A DNA stretch of 64,000 nt. Origin: Tranzscheliella williamsii (Eukaryota > Basidiomycota > Ustilaginomycetes > Ustilaginales > Ustilaginaceae). Of this stretch, positions 37,526-48,676 are shown piece after piece. The notes beneath the pieces are model-generated. The model did no database searches. It saw only the letters and a program-made list of their open reading frames with translations, and was not told the origin of the DNA. The position numbers and the translations under genes were made by a program. The stretch covers positions 1 through 64,000 of the forward strand of contig JALBYF010000034.1 in assembly GCA_023212725.1 (NCBI GenBank). Reading direction: 5' to 3'. Numbering within the stretch: position 1 is the first letter of the stretch; every line of letters starts with the position of its first letter.

Positions 37526-38669
37526 TGTGGGACAGTTTGGTCTTAGCAACGCTTCCGGGTACTGCACAACTATGTGCCTGCTGTCAAAGGTAGCATATTC
37601 TGAAAGCGGTGATGCGTGTCTGTGAAGTGGCAAAAGGAGCAGACAGAGGTAGATACCGCCTGAGAATAGACTCGAAATCCTGTCGACTCGGTAAAGGAGA
37701 ACAAGGCGGCTGATCACGTCAACGAAGAGCGCGCCGACTGAGCAGCTCCGAGGCGGCAGCCTGAGACCGATGTCCGCCGTAGGACATATGCTGCGGTCGT
37801 AAACGTTGTGGGATGTAAGCCAGGATGAGGTTGGTGCAAGGGCCATCCGTAATATCCTCACATTGAGCGTTCTGTTAGTTGTGTCAATATAACCTAGATC
37901 AGATCTCGAGACGCCAACCACGCCCGATCGTGCCATCGGGTGTGTACTTTCTCAGACCTAACACCTCGAATCCGAGCTTCGTGCTTGGTGCTTGTCAAGC
38001 AGTGCCGATCCCCCAGCGGCCCTCCTTTACAACTGTGCGATGGCATTCCGATTGTGGGTTCGCCGTACCTTCTACTCGAACGTAGGGACAACACAGAGCT
38101 TCCGAGCGCTTGCGGAAAGTAAGCAGCAATGACTAAGCGAACCACTGCTTTCCTTTGGTCTGCTCAGCCTGTCTTGAAACAAAATTGGAATGCTATACGG
38201 TGAGCGCAGGCCTGGAAAATGATGGACAGAGCCCTGGACGGCGCAACAAACGGTAGGGCAATCTGACTTCGACTGCGCATGAGCCGGGCAGTAATCACGG
38301 CGGACAGTCGCTCCAGTAGGCAAAAGTGGGGGTGGGAGCGGGGGTCGCCGGACTCCATAAAAATTCGCGAGATGCTACCATCAGTACTATGTACAGCTTA
38401 AAGGTAACCCTGGTAGGGGATGTAAGTGCACCACGCGGCGTCGGTCAATCTGTGTTGCGGGAGGGTCTCAGTCCATGGCAAGTGCACTCTTGCACGTTCT
38501 TCTCCTTTCAGGCAGCTTATAAGGCAAGTCTGCACATCACGCAAAAGTCGACAGATATTATACATATTCAACAGATCCGACAGATTTGTAAGGCGGGCAT
38601 GGTTCGACAAATGCGATAAAGGAAAAAAGAGATGGGCTAGTCGTCATGCCTTCTCCAGGATAGGATCGT
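37526..38669. other. MED13 upstream region and DUR3 3' flank
   Basis: The first 411 bp are an in-frame extension of the MED13 frame, considered non-coding or leader. The rest should be the MED13 promoter and the 3' untranslated region of the DUR3-like gene. No TATA box, repeat or RNA gene stands out. Confidence 0.5.
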
Positions 38670-40856
38670 CTACGCGCTCGGAACTTGCTTGGGACCGGCA
38701 TAAGTCGAAGCGGCGGTGGAGGATTCTTCCTGCGACTTTTCCGAGCCCCGTCTCTCGTCTATGAATTCAGGAGAACGCGCCTCCGACGGCCGGCTGGAGG
38801 TGTCTGCAGCGGTGTGCGGTTTTGAGTACGCTTTCGCGGTGTTGAGCTTATTTTCACCGTGGATGAGGCCGCTGATGATGGTGGCGATGAGCTTGCGACC
38901 GTCCCAGAGCGGCAGGAAGGTAAAGATGAGAAGTGCCGCGAACGCCCAGATGATGCTGACGACGACCCATCCCACGAAAAAGGGGCGCGAAAATTCGTAG
39001 TTGGCGCCGTACATGATGAACGGCCAGAGCAGCCAGATACCGATGAATAGGACAAGACCTACGATGCCAGCGACCCAGCTCTGACGCTTCATGTAGCGCT
39101 CTTCCGCGGGTGTGTATGCCGGCACATCGTGGGCCGATTTCTCGCCACGACCCGAGTGGCCTTCGTAGTCAGTGGTGTCGTGCTGGGCGGCACCAGCATG
39201 CTTTCGCTTGAGCGAGGAGCCGGACGTGATCGAGTCAGCGTCACTGATCAGCTTGATCTCGTTGAATCTCTCCCAGGCGAAGTCAACCGGGTCGGGTCGG
39301 ATATAGGTGATGAGTGGCGACAGGATGGCTGGCACGACAGCAGCCACGATGGTACCCCACATGCACGGCAAGAGGAGACTGGTTGTGGTTACATTGAGCT
39401 CGCCGCCGCCATATTTGGATGCTGTGGCGAGCCAGGTAGCAATACCGGCGATCATGCCGACGACGGGAGAGATGATAGCGGCATACCAGGTCTGCTTCTT
39501 CCACAGCACGGTCAGCGGCAGGGTCACCATGGCAGGGCAGGTGATCATACCAAGGAAGTAGAGCGTCCAGGTGAGCGAGATGCCGACGTAGTTGAGCATC
39601 GTGCTGAAGCCGGATGCGAAGATGGCGAAGCCGATGCAAGCGAGATGCGAGACGCGGATGACCTGCTTGTCCGTCGCATTGGGCCTGACGTAGGTATGGT
39701 AGATGTCAGAACTGACGATGGAGCTGACGGCAATCAGCTGTGCCGACGTGGTAGAGGTCACAGCCATGAAGATGAGGATCACGACAGCCACGGCTCCGCC
39801 CTTGCCAGCTACTGCAAGGGCGGCATAGGCGAGCGGGAGGCCGTTGTTCTGCTCAGTCGTACTCAGCATTCGACCGAAAGCGGGCCAGATCGGGTTGCCT
39901 TGCAAGGCAATACCAGCAAGCCCCATGGTTGTTCCCAAGCACCACGGCAGTCCGAAATAGAGCACGCCGCCAAGGATATAGCCAGGCACAGCAGCGGCAA
40001 TATCGGCCGAGTACGCCTTCTGCCAGTAGCTGCTATCCATAACAACGAGGCCAAAGTTGCCGAGCGTGTGAAGGATGCCAAACTCGACAGCACCTTTGCT
40101 GGTCATGGTGAGAAGCGATCCGTTGTAGTTACCTGCGATGGGGTTTTGAGTGTTGGCTTCGCGGACGAGCTCCCAGAGGTGACCAGGCGACTGGATCACA
40201 TCGTTGCTCATCGTTTTGAGTACAAGGAAGATAACGATGATGAGAAGTGCCACCGAGTGCATCCAGTCGGTTAGGAACGTCGCTTTGAGGCCTCCCGAGA
40301 TGGTGTACAGACAAACGCCCACTGGTAGCAGGAAGGTAGAAGCGACAATGTGCATGCCGGTAAGCGCTGAAACGGTGGCAGAGGCGCCGAGCAGCATGTT
40401 GGAGATCGCGATCAGATTGTTGGCCAGGCAAAAGAACATGTAGAGCCAATGTGCCACGGTGCCATATCGCACCTTGACCACCTCCAGAATGGTGTGGGCG
40501 TGCGGCGTTTTGAGTTTGCTCTGGATTGCGAGGAGGGCAAACATCGAGATTTGGACCAGACAGCCTGCAGCAAACCAATAGGCGCCGCACAGGCCGTACA
40601 TGAAGGTGACCAAGCTGGATGAGAGAAGGGCAGTCGACCAAGCCCAGGACGAAAACACGGCAGTGGCGGTGAGACCAATGCCGATTTTCCGGCCGGCGGT
40701 TGCGTACGTCTCGAATTGGCCGTTATTCTCGCCGTTGAATCGCCAAAGGAGGCGAGTGATGTAGTACATTAAGGCTGCAAAGGCAAAGCCGAAGCCAAGC
40801 ACAATGCCATAGCCTACACCCTGGCCGAGGGGTGGGGTGATGCTATCTACTGCCAT
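38670..40856 (-). CDS. DUR3-like urea/polyamine symporter (SSS family)
   Basis: A 728-residue sodium:solute-symporter-family permease closest in pattern to fungal Dur3, which imports urea (and polyamines in yeast) by proton symport at the plasma membrane. About fifteen hydrophobic segments are present. Family marks are FETYATAGRKIGIGLTATAV, SSWAWSTALLSSSLV, the TISGGLKATFLTDWMHSVAL segment typical of SSS transporters, and VTSTTSAQLIAVSSI. The C-terminus is charged and cytosolic. The start is the second Met of the frame (MAVDSITPPLGQGVGYG), which matches the short N-terminus before TM1; the upstream 23 codons are Ser/Pro-rich. Nitrogen-catabolite regulation is usual in this family, but I identified no binding sites. 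Confidence 0.9.
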   Translation of the reverse strand: MAVDSITPPLGQGVGYGIVLGFGFAFAALMYYITRLLWRFNGENNGQFETYATAGRKIGIGLTATAVFSSWAWSTALLSSSLVTFMYGLCGAYWFAAGCLVQISMFALLAIQSKLKTPHAHTILEVVKVRYGTVAHWLYMFFCLANNLIAISNMLLGASATVSALTGMHIVASTFLLPVGVCLYTISGGLKATFLTDWMHSVALLIIVIFLVLKTMSNDVIQSPGHLWELVREANTQNPIAGNYNGSLLTMTSKGAVEFGILHTLGNFGLVVMDSSYWQKAYSADIAAAVPGYILGGVLYFGLPWCLGTTMGLAGIALQGNPIWPAFGRMLSTTEQNNGLPLAYAALAVAGKGGAVAVVILIFMAVTSTTSAQLIAVSSIVSSDIYHTYVRPNATDKQVIRVSHLACIGFAIFASGFSTMLNYVGISLTWTLYFLGMITCPAMVTLPLTVLWKKQTWYAAIISPVVGMIAGIATWLATASKYGGGELNVTTTSLLLPCMWGTIVAAVVPAILSPLITYIRPDPVDFAWERFNEIKLISDADSITSGSSLKRKHAGAAQHDTTDYEGHSGRGEKSAHDVPAYTPAEERYMKRQSWVAGIVGLVLFIGIWLLWPFIMYGANYEFSRPFFVGWVVVSIIWAFAALLIFTFLPLWDGRKLIATIISGLIHGENKLNTAKAYSKPHTAADTSSRPSEARSPEFIDERRGSEKSQEESSTAASTYAGPKQVPSA

Positions 40857-42339
40857 CCTTGCAGCACTCTGTCTGGAAGGAATCGACGGGCTTGTCAAAG
40901 ACGACGGTGAACGGGAAGGTAGCAAAAGACGGACGGGGGACTGTTAACTTTTTTGGTTGATGTCCAGCCTTAAGTAGACCTCTTGCGTGACTTAGTGCAG
41001 ATAGTGGAAGACTGCCAGAGTAACGAGGTCGGAGCGGCTCTGATCTGGAAGTTTGTCACTGAGCAAGGAAGCTGGTTTCATGGGCGAGTGGGAGAAGATA
41101 ACGCTAATGCATACATGATGAAGAAGAACGGCGAGGCAAATGGAACAGAGCGAATGTGGATGGCAAGCAGTGCCTACGTTGCCGTTGCGTGAAAACACAT
41201 TGCCAAAAATGTACAAGAGGTGCAGGCGTCACGCAACCTGGAAGAAAGGTTCGTGCCAGTAGCGAGACCGGGGACATTTGCGGCCCACGTCAGTGTCTGT
41301 GCGGCTGCTGGCTGATGTGACATGCCCGACTGGCGGCCAAACTGGATGACCAGTGACCTAGTCCGTGAAGCAGCTGAACGGAGGGTGGGACGGGGTGCAT
41401 GCAGATCTTGGGGGAAAAATCAACTCGTGAACCGAGGATATGGGTTGGACTGGACCAGGAAGAGAAGTAGGCACATCTGCTGTCGAGCATGCTATCGGTC
41501 AAGCCAACGTGTACTGACCGGTTAGAGGAAAACGGAGCGGATCGGCTGTTTCAAACGAAAGATGTCACTAGTGGCCTCGAGTAAGGTGGCGATCGCAAAG
41601 GCTGAATGACGGGATTGGCAATGAGGTGACGAGCTCTAAGACGTTGGCGCGAGACCGACGCCAGCTGAGCGCGGCAGGATAGCGTCGAGAACAAAGGGGT
41701 TGTACTTACTAGGCTAGGGAGCGTCTGAAAACCCCATAGCCGTTACGTATCACGCCATCCCATATGGCATCACCCGCAATTTTCGCTATTTGACAGCCGC
41801 GACCGTTCTCAGCCCTCTCCTAGGACGATTCGGATTGAGCAAGCAGCCAGACACTCTAACACCGCCATTTCGTCCGGCTTCACATAGGCTCTTAGCAATG
41901 CGAATCGTATTGAGCGGCAACCCAGCCGCTTTCCTAGAGCACAGACGGTGGTGTCGTTAGTGCCAAATGGACTTGTGAAGCGAGCTCGTCATTTGAACGC
42001 CGTGGCAGCCCAACCTGACGACATCCGACCTAATTTTCCACTCATTTTCTGAGGGAGACTGATACAGCAACGTGCGTTCTTATATTGACGTTGGCGGTAA
42101 GTGGTCCTTGCGTGGCAGCAGAGGTCTGGAAGTCATCAAAGTACTGATACTGCTCGTTGGGTCGTCGACGTCGCTGTCACCCTACAGAGCAACTCGGTGC
42201 TGAAGCCCGCTCTAGGCTGGGCATCAGCAAGGTATCAGATGTCTATCCCGTAACTAAACCCCTGCGCCAGGTCGTCCCCAGGAGCAGCATCAGCGCCGCC
42301 GGGGACATGAGTATTGGCTTCTTTCTGATCGAAAACCCT
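40857..42339. other. Spacer between DUR3-like gene and tRNA-Ala
   Basis: No gene is supported in about 1.5 kb. The left end is the DUR3 promoter and leader (minus strand). The open frames are short and without recognisable content. No repeat or RNA gene was noticed before the tRNA. Confidence 0.5.
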
Positions 42340-42430
42340 GGGGGATTTAGCTCAGTTGGTAGAGCATTCGCTTAGCATGTATAAGTGTCTAAATTGTGAA
42401 AGGTCGCGTGTTCGACTCATGCAGTCTCCA
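42340..42430 (+). tRNA. tRNA-Ala(AGC) with intron
   Basis: A second copy of the alanine tRNA at 3439-3530, in the opposite orientation. Exon sequence is the same: D arm GCTC/GAGC, anticodon stem TTCGC/GTGAA, anticodon AGC, T arm GCGTG-TTCGACT-CATGC, A73, the G3-U70 identity pair and the same A6-G67 mismatch. The intron after position 37 is 17 nt and differs from the other copy by a deletion and substitutions. A T7 run at 42436-42442 serves as the Pol III terminator. Confidence 0.93.
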
Positions 42431-43561
42431 TCTGATTTTTTTGGACTTTTTTATTTATTTCGCACATGTCAGTCAACGTTACTCGGCTCCTTTCTCGCAA
42501 GATACCATGGTGATTCCTATCCGCTCCATGGCGGAAGAAGGTGTGGCCCAGAACTTGCGTTGACCGAGCTTTACCCAGCTGTTTGCAGCCCGCTCGGAGG
42601 CGGACAGGGTGGCCGAAGTGTGGCGTCGGTGTGGCCAGGCACAACGTCTAAGACCCTCAGCGTGCTCGGAGTTGGCTGTCCGATGCGACATGTCAGGAAC
42701 TGCGCATGACCAACTGTTGCGTAGTTGAGCGATAATCAACGGCTCCTCTTCACTCCATCCCCCGACTGCCGCATTGGTTGTTGGTTCTCCCTCAGAAGTA
42801 TGCAGACAGAAAGTGTACCATTGCCCTAGAGCAGCCATGAAGGGGTCAATGCCTTGCCATTCCAGCATGATGTTTGCTCGACAGCGGTAGCTCCAGACAA
42901 GCGCCTTCTTCAGAAGCTCCGAAAGCACAGCGCTGGTTGTTGCAGTCATGCGGACTATATCCCATGGCAGGCTAGGTCTGGATGTGAGCATACTGTGACT
43001 GGCGACGCTCATGCAGGATTGGCTTACGGTCAAACTGTAGCCTTGAACACGGGCACGAGGCCAGCAGCCGCCAGCCTTATCGGGTCAATCGTGGTTTAGC
43101 CAGCTACCGCAACTATGATGCGTAGATGCTGTGCCGTTCAGGGCTTCTTCGGTGCCGGAATCAACTTCTACTCCTCTGACTTCCCGCATCGAGATGTTTG
43201 TCCACCGGCTCCCAGTGCCCTCTCTGATGCGTATAAAAAACAGCTGTCTCTCCGTCAGATCCATCCTTCCTTTCCGTTGCGGCCCCTCTTCCTTTTTCCG
43301 TCACATATATCTTTCTCTTTCCTCCGTTGTTGCATTCCTGAACAGGCTCTGGTTAGCCTTTCTTGTCCGACTTTACCTACTTCCCCTCGCACTGCCCTAC
43401 TCTGAAAGGTCCGACTTTGACAGTTTAGCGCCTTCCATCTTCTCTGCTACCCAAGAGGCCTGACGAGCGAGAGCTTCGTACGAGGAACTGGTTTCCCCCC
43501 TCTGACCTCCTCTTCCTTGCACATCCTTCCGACTTTCCTCCAACGCGGAACTCGACACAAC
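42431..43561. other. Upstream region of the secreted repeat protein gene
   Basis: It holds the tRNA terminator on the left and a promoter with a TATA box and a pyrimidine-rich leader on the right. A minus-strand open frame of 184 codons (42479-43033) has no recognisable domain and is not called as a gene. Confidence 0.5.
43231..43240 (+). promoter_or_regulatory. TATA box for the secreted repeat protein gene
   Basis: GTATAAAAAA, a strong TATA box, sits about 330 bp upstream of the start codon at 43562. It is followed by a long C/T-rich stretch (about 43250-43560) typical of fungal leaders of strongly expressed genes. The position is inferred from sequence only. Confidence 0.6.
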
Positions 43562-45498
43562 ATGGTGGCAACCAAATTTAGCTCCTTGGTCAGCACCATC
43601 ACATTGGCGTTTGTCCTGGCAAGCACGCTGCATCCATCTGCGCAACTCGGCTCGCAAGTTCATGCTGCGCCCGTCCGACGGCAGGATGCTGCCGATCCGG
43701 CAGCCGCCCCTGCTGGGTTCACCTCCGTTGCTCAACCTCAGATGTCGCAGATGGACATGTACAAACTAGGGATCCCGGATTCTCCCCCCGAGTTTACCGC
43801 ACAGCTTGCAGCCGCTGCCGCCGCTACCAAAGCTGCCGTTGATGTGCCAGCAAATGAGCCTGCGCTGGCCAATGTGCTCAATACTGTCGATCTAACGCAG
43901 CTTCCCGCCAATGCTACCAGCGTGAACGCTACCGAAGCCGCTGTTGTGCCTGCGGATGCTGCATCCAATGCCACTGACGTCGCTGCCGACGCCGCTGCTC
44001 CCGCGTCCGCACTTGCGCCTGGCGCCGAAGCTGGGCTGGGTGGCAATCCGGGTCAGGGGGATGCGTACCGTGCCATGATTGAGCAGCAGGCGAAGACGTT
44101 CGGCGCCCAGACCCGGCGCGCGCTCCACGACGCTCTACGACTGGCTGCGCGCGACGACAGCGCCGCTGCAGCGGCCGAGCCCGCGCCTGAGCCCGCGAAA
44201 GACGCGGCTGCCACGACGGCCTCCGCTGAAGGTAAGTCTCGCTCGGAGCTGGCCGCCGCCTACCCACTAACACTAACACCGCTGTTCCTCCTGCTCGTCC
44301 AGCCGCCGCTAGCGTAGCACCTGCACCTCAAGCAGACTCTGCCGCTTCGGCTCCCACAACAGCAGCACCGGCGGCACCAACTGCCGCACCTGTCCCTTCC
44401 GCTGCCGCGGACGTCGAAACCCCTCCTGCCTCCGCAGTAGACTCGGTGACACCGGCAGCTCCTTCTGCCGCCGTTCCTCTGGCTGACACAAGCGTTCTAG
44501 CTCCGGTAGCTGGCGCGGCCTCTTCTGCATCGGTTCCGGCGCCTGCTGTGCCTTCTGTACCTGTCGCAGCGCCTGCTGTGCCTTCCGTGCCTGTCGCAGC
44601 GCCTGCTGTGCCTTCCGTGCCTGTCGCAGCGCCTGCTGTGCCTTCGGTACCGGTCGCAGTGCCTGGGATACTGTCTGCCGGCGCTGCGGCAGCCATGACG
44701 GTGCTTCCCCAGTCGGTTTCGAGCCCCGCGGCGGCGACGCAAAAGACGGCGGTGGACGACCACTATACGATGACAGTGACGCTGCCGGCTTCGGCGGTGC
44801 CTACGTCGGGGAGCGATCTGACGTACATCAAACTGAAGGGGTCGGGTGGGGCGGAGGAGTCGGGGAATGCGGATGGCGGGAGGGAGGCGGACACAGATGG
44901 CGAGTGGGCGACCATGACGATCTTGGTGCCTGCGGGCGCGTTCGGGGGTGGGGAGCGGACGGCGGCGGTGGCCTCGAGCGCGACCAGCACCGCGGCGCCA
45001 AACCTCTCGTCGCTCTCGTCGCTGCGCCCCACGCGCACGCCCATCACCCTGCCGCTCTCGGGCGACATCAACGGCAGCACCTTCTTCACCATGATCACCC
45101 TCGGAAAACCCACGTCCGCCGCCGCAAAGCCCACCCAAACCACCACCCCCGCCGCCAGCAACAAGGCGCAGTCCGCCCTCGTCACCACCGCCACCGCCAA
45201 CGCCTCCAAGTCCGCCCCCTCCCCATCCTCCGACCTCAGCTCAATCCAGCCCGACGACGTACCCCCCCTCCTCCGCTCCTCCTCCGCGCCCCAGCCCACC
45301 GGCACCCCCGCCAAAGACACCGCCGAAGAAGACTGCGACGACGCCGACGACGACGCCGACGACACCCAGCGCAACCTCAACACCACCGACTCCAACAGCT
45401 TCCTAGCCAGGGTGTGGGACTGGGTCACGGGCAAGCCGGCCCAGCCCGACGTCGCCGACAACGACGACGAAGGTGAGGACGACGATGCCCAAGACTAG
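43562..45498 (+). CDS. Secreted Ala/Pro/Ser-rich repeat protein, Kex2-type site
   Basis: Exons 43562-44231 and 44303-45498, with an intron of 71 nt (GTAAGT...CAG) that keeps the frame, give 621 residues. No family is recognised. The N-terminus is a signal peptide (MVATKFSSLVSTITLAFVLA, then STLHPSAQ to HA) followed by a dibasic Arg39-Arg40 before Gln41, a Kex2-like processing site; another RR is at 185-186. The body is Ala/Pro/Ser/Val-rich with four perfect decapeptide repeats (APAVPSVPVA type) from a 30-bp tandem array. Three later segments share a Thr-Met motif (YTMTVTLPA, ATMTILVPA, FTMITLGK). The C-terminus is strongly acidic and lacks a GPI signal. A cell-wall or secreted-matrix protein, or an effector-like protein, is possible. 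Function is unknown. Confidence 0.8.
44541..44660 (+). repeat. 30-bp coding minisatellite, four copies
   Basis: Four in-frame 30-bp units starting at 44541, 44571, 44601 and 44631, each beginning GCCTGCTGTGCCTTC. Units 2 and 3 are identical; units 1 and 4 differ at a few positions. The array encodes tandem APAVPSVPVA-type decapeptides within the secreted protein. Confidence 0.95.
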
Positions 45499-45766
45499 CC
45501 CACGCACCCGGGGTAGACCCGCCCCGCCGAACCCCACCTACCCCTGCCTACAAGCCTTCTGTACCCCTTATCCGCCACGCAACGAAATGGAGACAATACT
45601 GGAAGAACCATAGGCTCTATATGTGAGATGGATAGCACGCGCGGGGCACCCTACGTGTATGTGAACGGGTATGACTGGGTCTGCCTCTGGCTGTTTTGCG
45701 AGAATTTAGAACTACAGGGATAAAATACAGTGCGGAGGAGGACGGGGAAGGAGGAGGAAGGGGGCG

Positions 45767-48676
45767 CTACTGCTGGGCGGACTGGAGGACGGAGACGCCA
45801 CCCATGATGAGGCCCATGTCGAGGTCGCTGAGTGATGTGGGGCCGGTGGTGCTGCCTGGCGAGCTGAGGATGGGGGAGCCCTGTTGGCCGGGGGGTGCGA
45901 CGGGGGCGATGCCAGCGCGGGGCCCGCCCGCGCCGCGCTCGGAGCTGCTAGACGACGCGTGCCGGACGTGATAGCCGCCGTTGGCACCCGCGATGGGAGT
46001 GACGCCCGACGCGCCGGGCGACATTCCGACCGCGGCGAACGCGAACGGAGACCCAGCGCCCACCGGCCCCTTGGGCGTCCCTGTCGATCCCGGCTGGCTC
46101 AGAGGCGTGAGCCAGTCGAAGTTAGACAGGAAGTACTGCATCCAGTCGTCGCGTTCCGTCGCGAACGAGCGCGGCTCCATCATCAGCGGCGGCGGCATCT
46201 CCTTCGGCGGCACTACGGACGGGTGCGCAGCCTGCGTACGCGCGATGGACGACGACGGGCTCAGCAGCGACGCCACCGTCAAATCTAGCGACCGGTCCCG
46301 CAAACCGTCCGACCCATCCGCTTCCGCAGCCACAGCCGCAGTCGCAGCCGCAGTTGCAACCTGCACCCCGGGATCGAACGCTGCCTGGCCTGGCTGATGG
46401 CGCGCACTGTTCGGTGTGGATTCTCGCTCCGAGCTGGTCGAAAAGGTGGCGGTAAGTCGCTCGCCTGTCTTCCTGGCGACACTCTCCGGGATGGCGTCGG
46501 CACTGCTACCAACTGCCGCAGCACTGGTACTGGTAGTTGTGCGGCCCCCGTTCTGAACGCGGCTCGCAGCCGACTGGGTGGCTGCGGCGCGGACCACCTG
46601 TCGGGCAAGGCCCACCAGATCTCTGGCCTTGTGGAGGCCCGCCTTGGTCCCATGATCAGCATAGATCCTTTCTTTTTTCTCTAGATACTTGATCGCTCGG
46701 TCAATCGAAGCAAGGTATCCGAAAGCTAGCTGCTGGTTGCTAGGGTCGCAAAGCACGGCTGACAGCACAATTGTGCAGGCAGAATCGAGATAGAAGCTGC
46801 CGAAGCGCATGTTGTCCATACCGGGCCGCGGTATGTCACTTCTGGCATTGCAGATGGAATCGATCAGCTGCTGGCCCGCACGAGCGGAAATGTTGGTCTT
46901 CTCCAGAACACTCCTCGGAATGTCGGTCCCGACCGAACGGCAATAGAGAGCAAAAATGACCAAGGGGCTGTATATGAGGAGCCGCAGATACCGCCAAAAA
47001 ATAGTGACGGTATACCTTCGGACGACCAGGTCTGACGAATCGGAATCATCGTCGGCATCGTGACTAGACGTATCCTGTAAACCGACCGAGAGCTCCTTCG
47101 GAGCCGTTTGCCGAATGCGCAACAACTCCTTGTCCATGCGCTCCGCCGCCAGGAGCACATCGTGGGCGTTGGGCGGTGGATTGGCGGAGAGCTTGGCCAT
47201 ATCAGAGCATATGCGAGCGATCTGTGCCTTGATAAGAAGATAGGCGTCGTAGGATGTCTCAGACTGCGGGAAACGAGTGGAAACATCATCGTCGCGGATA
47301 GCAGATGCCTGACCGAACCAGGTCGAAATCATTCGCTCCAGGCTGTAGCAGGTCCACCAAAGCTGGCGGTGCTCAGAGCTGCGAGGGTTGCTGGACGCGT
47401 AGAACGTTTCGCGGTGCAGTCCGATCGAGACACACATCCTGGCAGCGTAGCCTATGTAGAGATAGGCGACGTTGGGGCTGGACCACTGCAGTGAGAAGAA
47501 ACTCATGAGCACGAGGCAACGGGCGCTCTGAATACTCGAGTTTTCCACAATCTCTTCGAGCCGCTTCTTTGCCAGGAGGAATAGGGTAGTGGCACAGGCG
47601 ATGGCACCTTCGCGAGCCATGGGAACGGGTGCATACACATCCTCCCAATCACCCTCGTCCATCAAGGCGCCGAGCGCCAGGACCACGTAGAGAGCAGCTA
47701 GTTCGTTGGTCCGCATGGGGACCACTCCGCTTTGGTCGCTCTGTTTTGCGTTGCCGGGGCCAGAGGCCGCCATCCAAGGTGCGCCAGAGAAGCCACGGGA
47801 GATGTAACCGAGCGCCTTGGCATCTTTGACCCACTTGAGAATTTGACGCTTGGGTACTGCGGCCAGTTGGGGCTGGATCAAAGTCATGTAATTCTCGATG
47901 AAACGGTCGACGATGGAGGGTGGCAAAAAAGTGGAATCTCCAACGCCGTCCTTTGCAGCATCGAGCGTGGGGAAGTTGTTGTCGGAGTGGTTCTGATGGC
48001 GGAAGATGATGTTGTGATGGCCCCAGATCTTCATGCTCTCGGGGAGCTGCGAGTGGCGGCCTCTGCCAATGGAAGCGTTGCTGATGGAGGGCTGGTTGCG
48101 TTCGCGAAGGCGCAGAGCCTCGATGGTCTGATCAAGGCGATGCTGGAAGTTAAAGTTGGAAGTGAATCCGTAGAACTGCATGTTGCCGGTGTTTTGGTCG
48201 TGCGCACGAATGCCATCTTCGGTGTGAAGTTGAGGGTCATGCTCGGGTGCCTCTTCCTGGTCTATGGAGTCGTAGAGCTCGAGGTGATGAAGGACGTATC
48301 CAGAACGGCGCATGTTGGAGGAGGTTCGCGGCTGTTGACGGTCGCCCCAACGACGATCTGCGATCTGATCGATCATAGCCTTTTTCTGCTTTTTGGTAGG
48401 TCTCTCGGCAAGATCTGTAGATCCGTCATCACTGTTACCATTCTCGACCGAGCGGCGGGAGCCGCCTGGGCCCGACGAAGTAACGGAGGCACCTCGGGTG
48501 ACTCTTCGCGGGGCGGCCATCTCCACGGTATCGTACTTGCACTCGGCTGAATGCGCTTTGCATCGATCACATGGTTGCTCACCGTTGCACTTGGTCTTGC
48601 GCAAGCGACACACCACACAAGCTCGGGAGACGCGGAAGCGGCGAAAGCCATAGTCGACAGCATCGGCGGAAGACAT
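45767..48676 (-). CDS. Zn2Cys6 transcription factor with fungal_trans domain
   Basis: A 969-residue fungal binuclear zinc-cluster regulator. The DNA-binding domain is at the N-terminus: CVVCRLRKTKCNGEQPCDRC context with Cys20, 23, 30, 36, 39 and 46, the exact CX2CX6CX5CX2CX6C spacing. The middle-homology (fungal_trans) domain covers about 255-560 and contains YIGYAARMCVSIGLHRET and LWWTCYSLERMISTWFGQ, the conserved stretch of the family. The C-terminal 250 residues are Ala/Ser/Gly-rich and probably carry the activation region. Target genes cannot be read from the sequence. It converges with the secreted repeat protein gene (268 bp between stop codons) and diverges from the second Zn2Cys6 gene, with a tRNA-Phe between them. 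Confidence 0.94.
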   Translation of the reverse strand: MSSADAVDYGFRRFRVSRACVVCRLRKTKCNGEQPCDRCKAHSAECKYDTVEMAAPRRVTRGASVTSSGPGGSRRSVENGNSDDGSTDLAERPTKKQKKAMIDQIADRRWGDRQQPRTSSNMRRSGYVLHHLELYDSIDQEEAPEHDPQLHTEDGIRAHDQNTGNMQFYGFTSNFNFQHRLDQTIEALRLRERNQPSISNASIGRGRHSQLPESMKIWGHHNIIFRHQNHSDNNFPTLDAAKDGVGDSTFLPPSIVDRFIENYMTLIQPQLAAVPKRQILKWVKDAKALGYISRGFSGAPWMAASGPGNAKQSDQSGVVPMRTNELAALYVVLALGALMDEGDWEDVYAPVPMAREGAIACATTLFLLAKKRLEEIVENSSIQSARCLVLMSFFSLQWSSPNVAYLYIGYAARMCVSIGLHRETFYASSNPRSSEHRQLWWTCYSLERMISTWFGQASAIRDDDVSTRFPQSETSYDAYLLIKAQIARICSDMAKLSANPPPNAHDVLLAAERMDKELLRIRQTAPKELSVGLQDTSSHDADDDSDSSDLVVRRYTVTIFWRYLRLLIYSPLVIFALYCRSVGTDIPRSVLEKTNISARAGQQLIDSICNARSDIPRPGMDNMRFGSFYLDSACTIVLSAVLCDPSNQQLAFGYLASIDRAIKYLEKKERIYADHGTKAGLHKARDLVGLARQVVRAAATQSAASRVQNGGRTTTSTSAAAVGSSADAIPESVARKTGERLTATFSTSSERESTPNSARHQPGQAAFDPGVQVATAAATAAVAAEADGSDGLRDRSLDLTVASLLSPSSSIARTQAAHPSVVPPKEMPPPLMMEPRSFATERDDWMQYFLSNFDWLTPLSQPGSTGTPKGPVGAGSPFAFAAVGMSPGASGVTPIAGANGGYHVRHASSSSSERGAGGPRAGIAPVAPPGQQGSPILSSPGSTTGPTSLSDLDMGLIMGGVSVLQSAQQ

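Noticed and set aside
42479..43033. Minus-strand frame of 184 codons near tRNA-Ala and the secreted protein promoter
   Set aside because: It has a methionine start and fair length but no recognisable motif, and codon use unlike the neighbouring genes. Transcript evidence would be needed.
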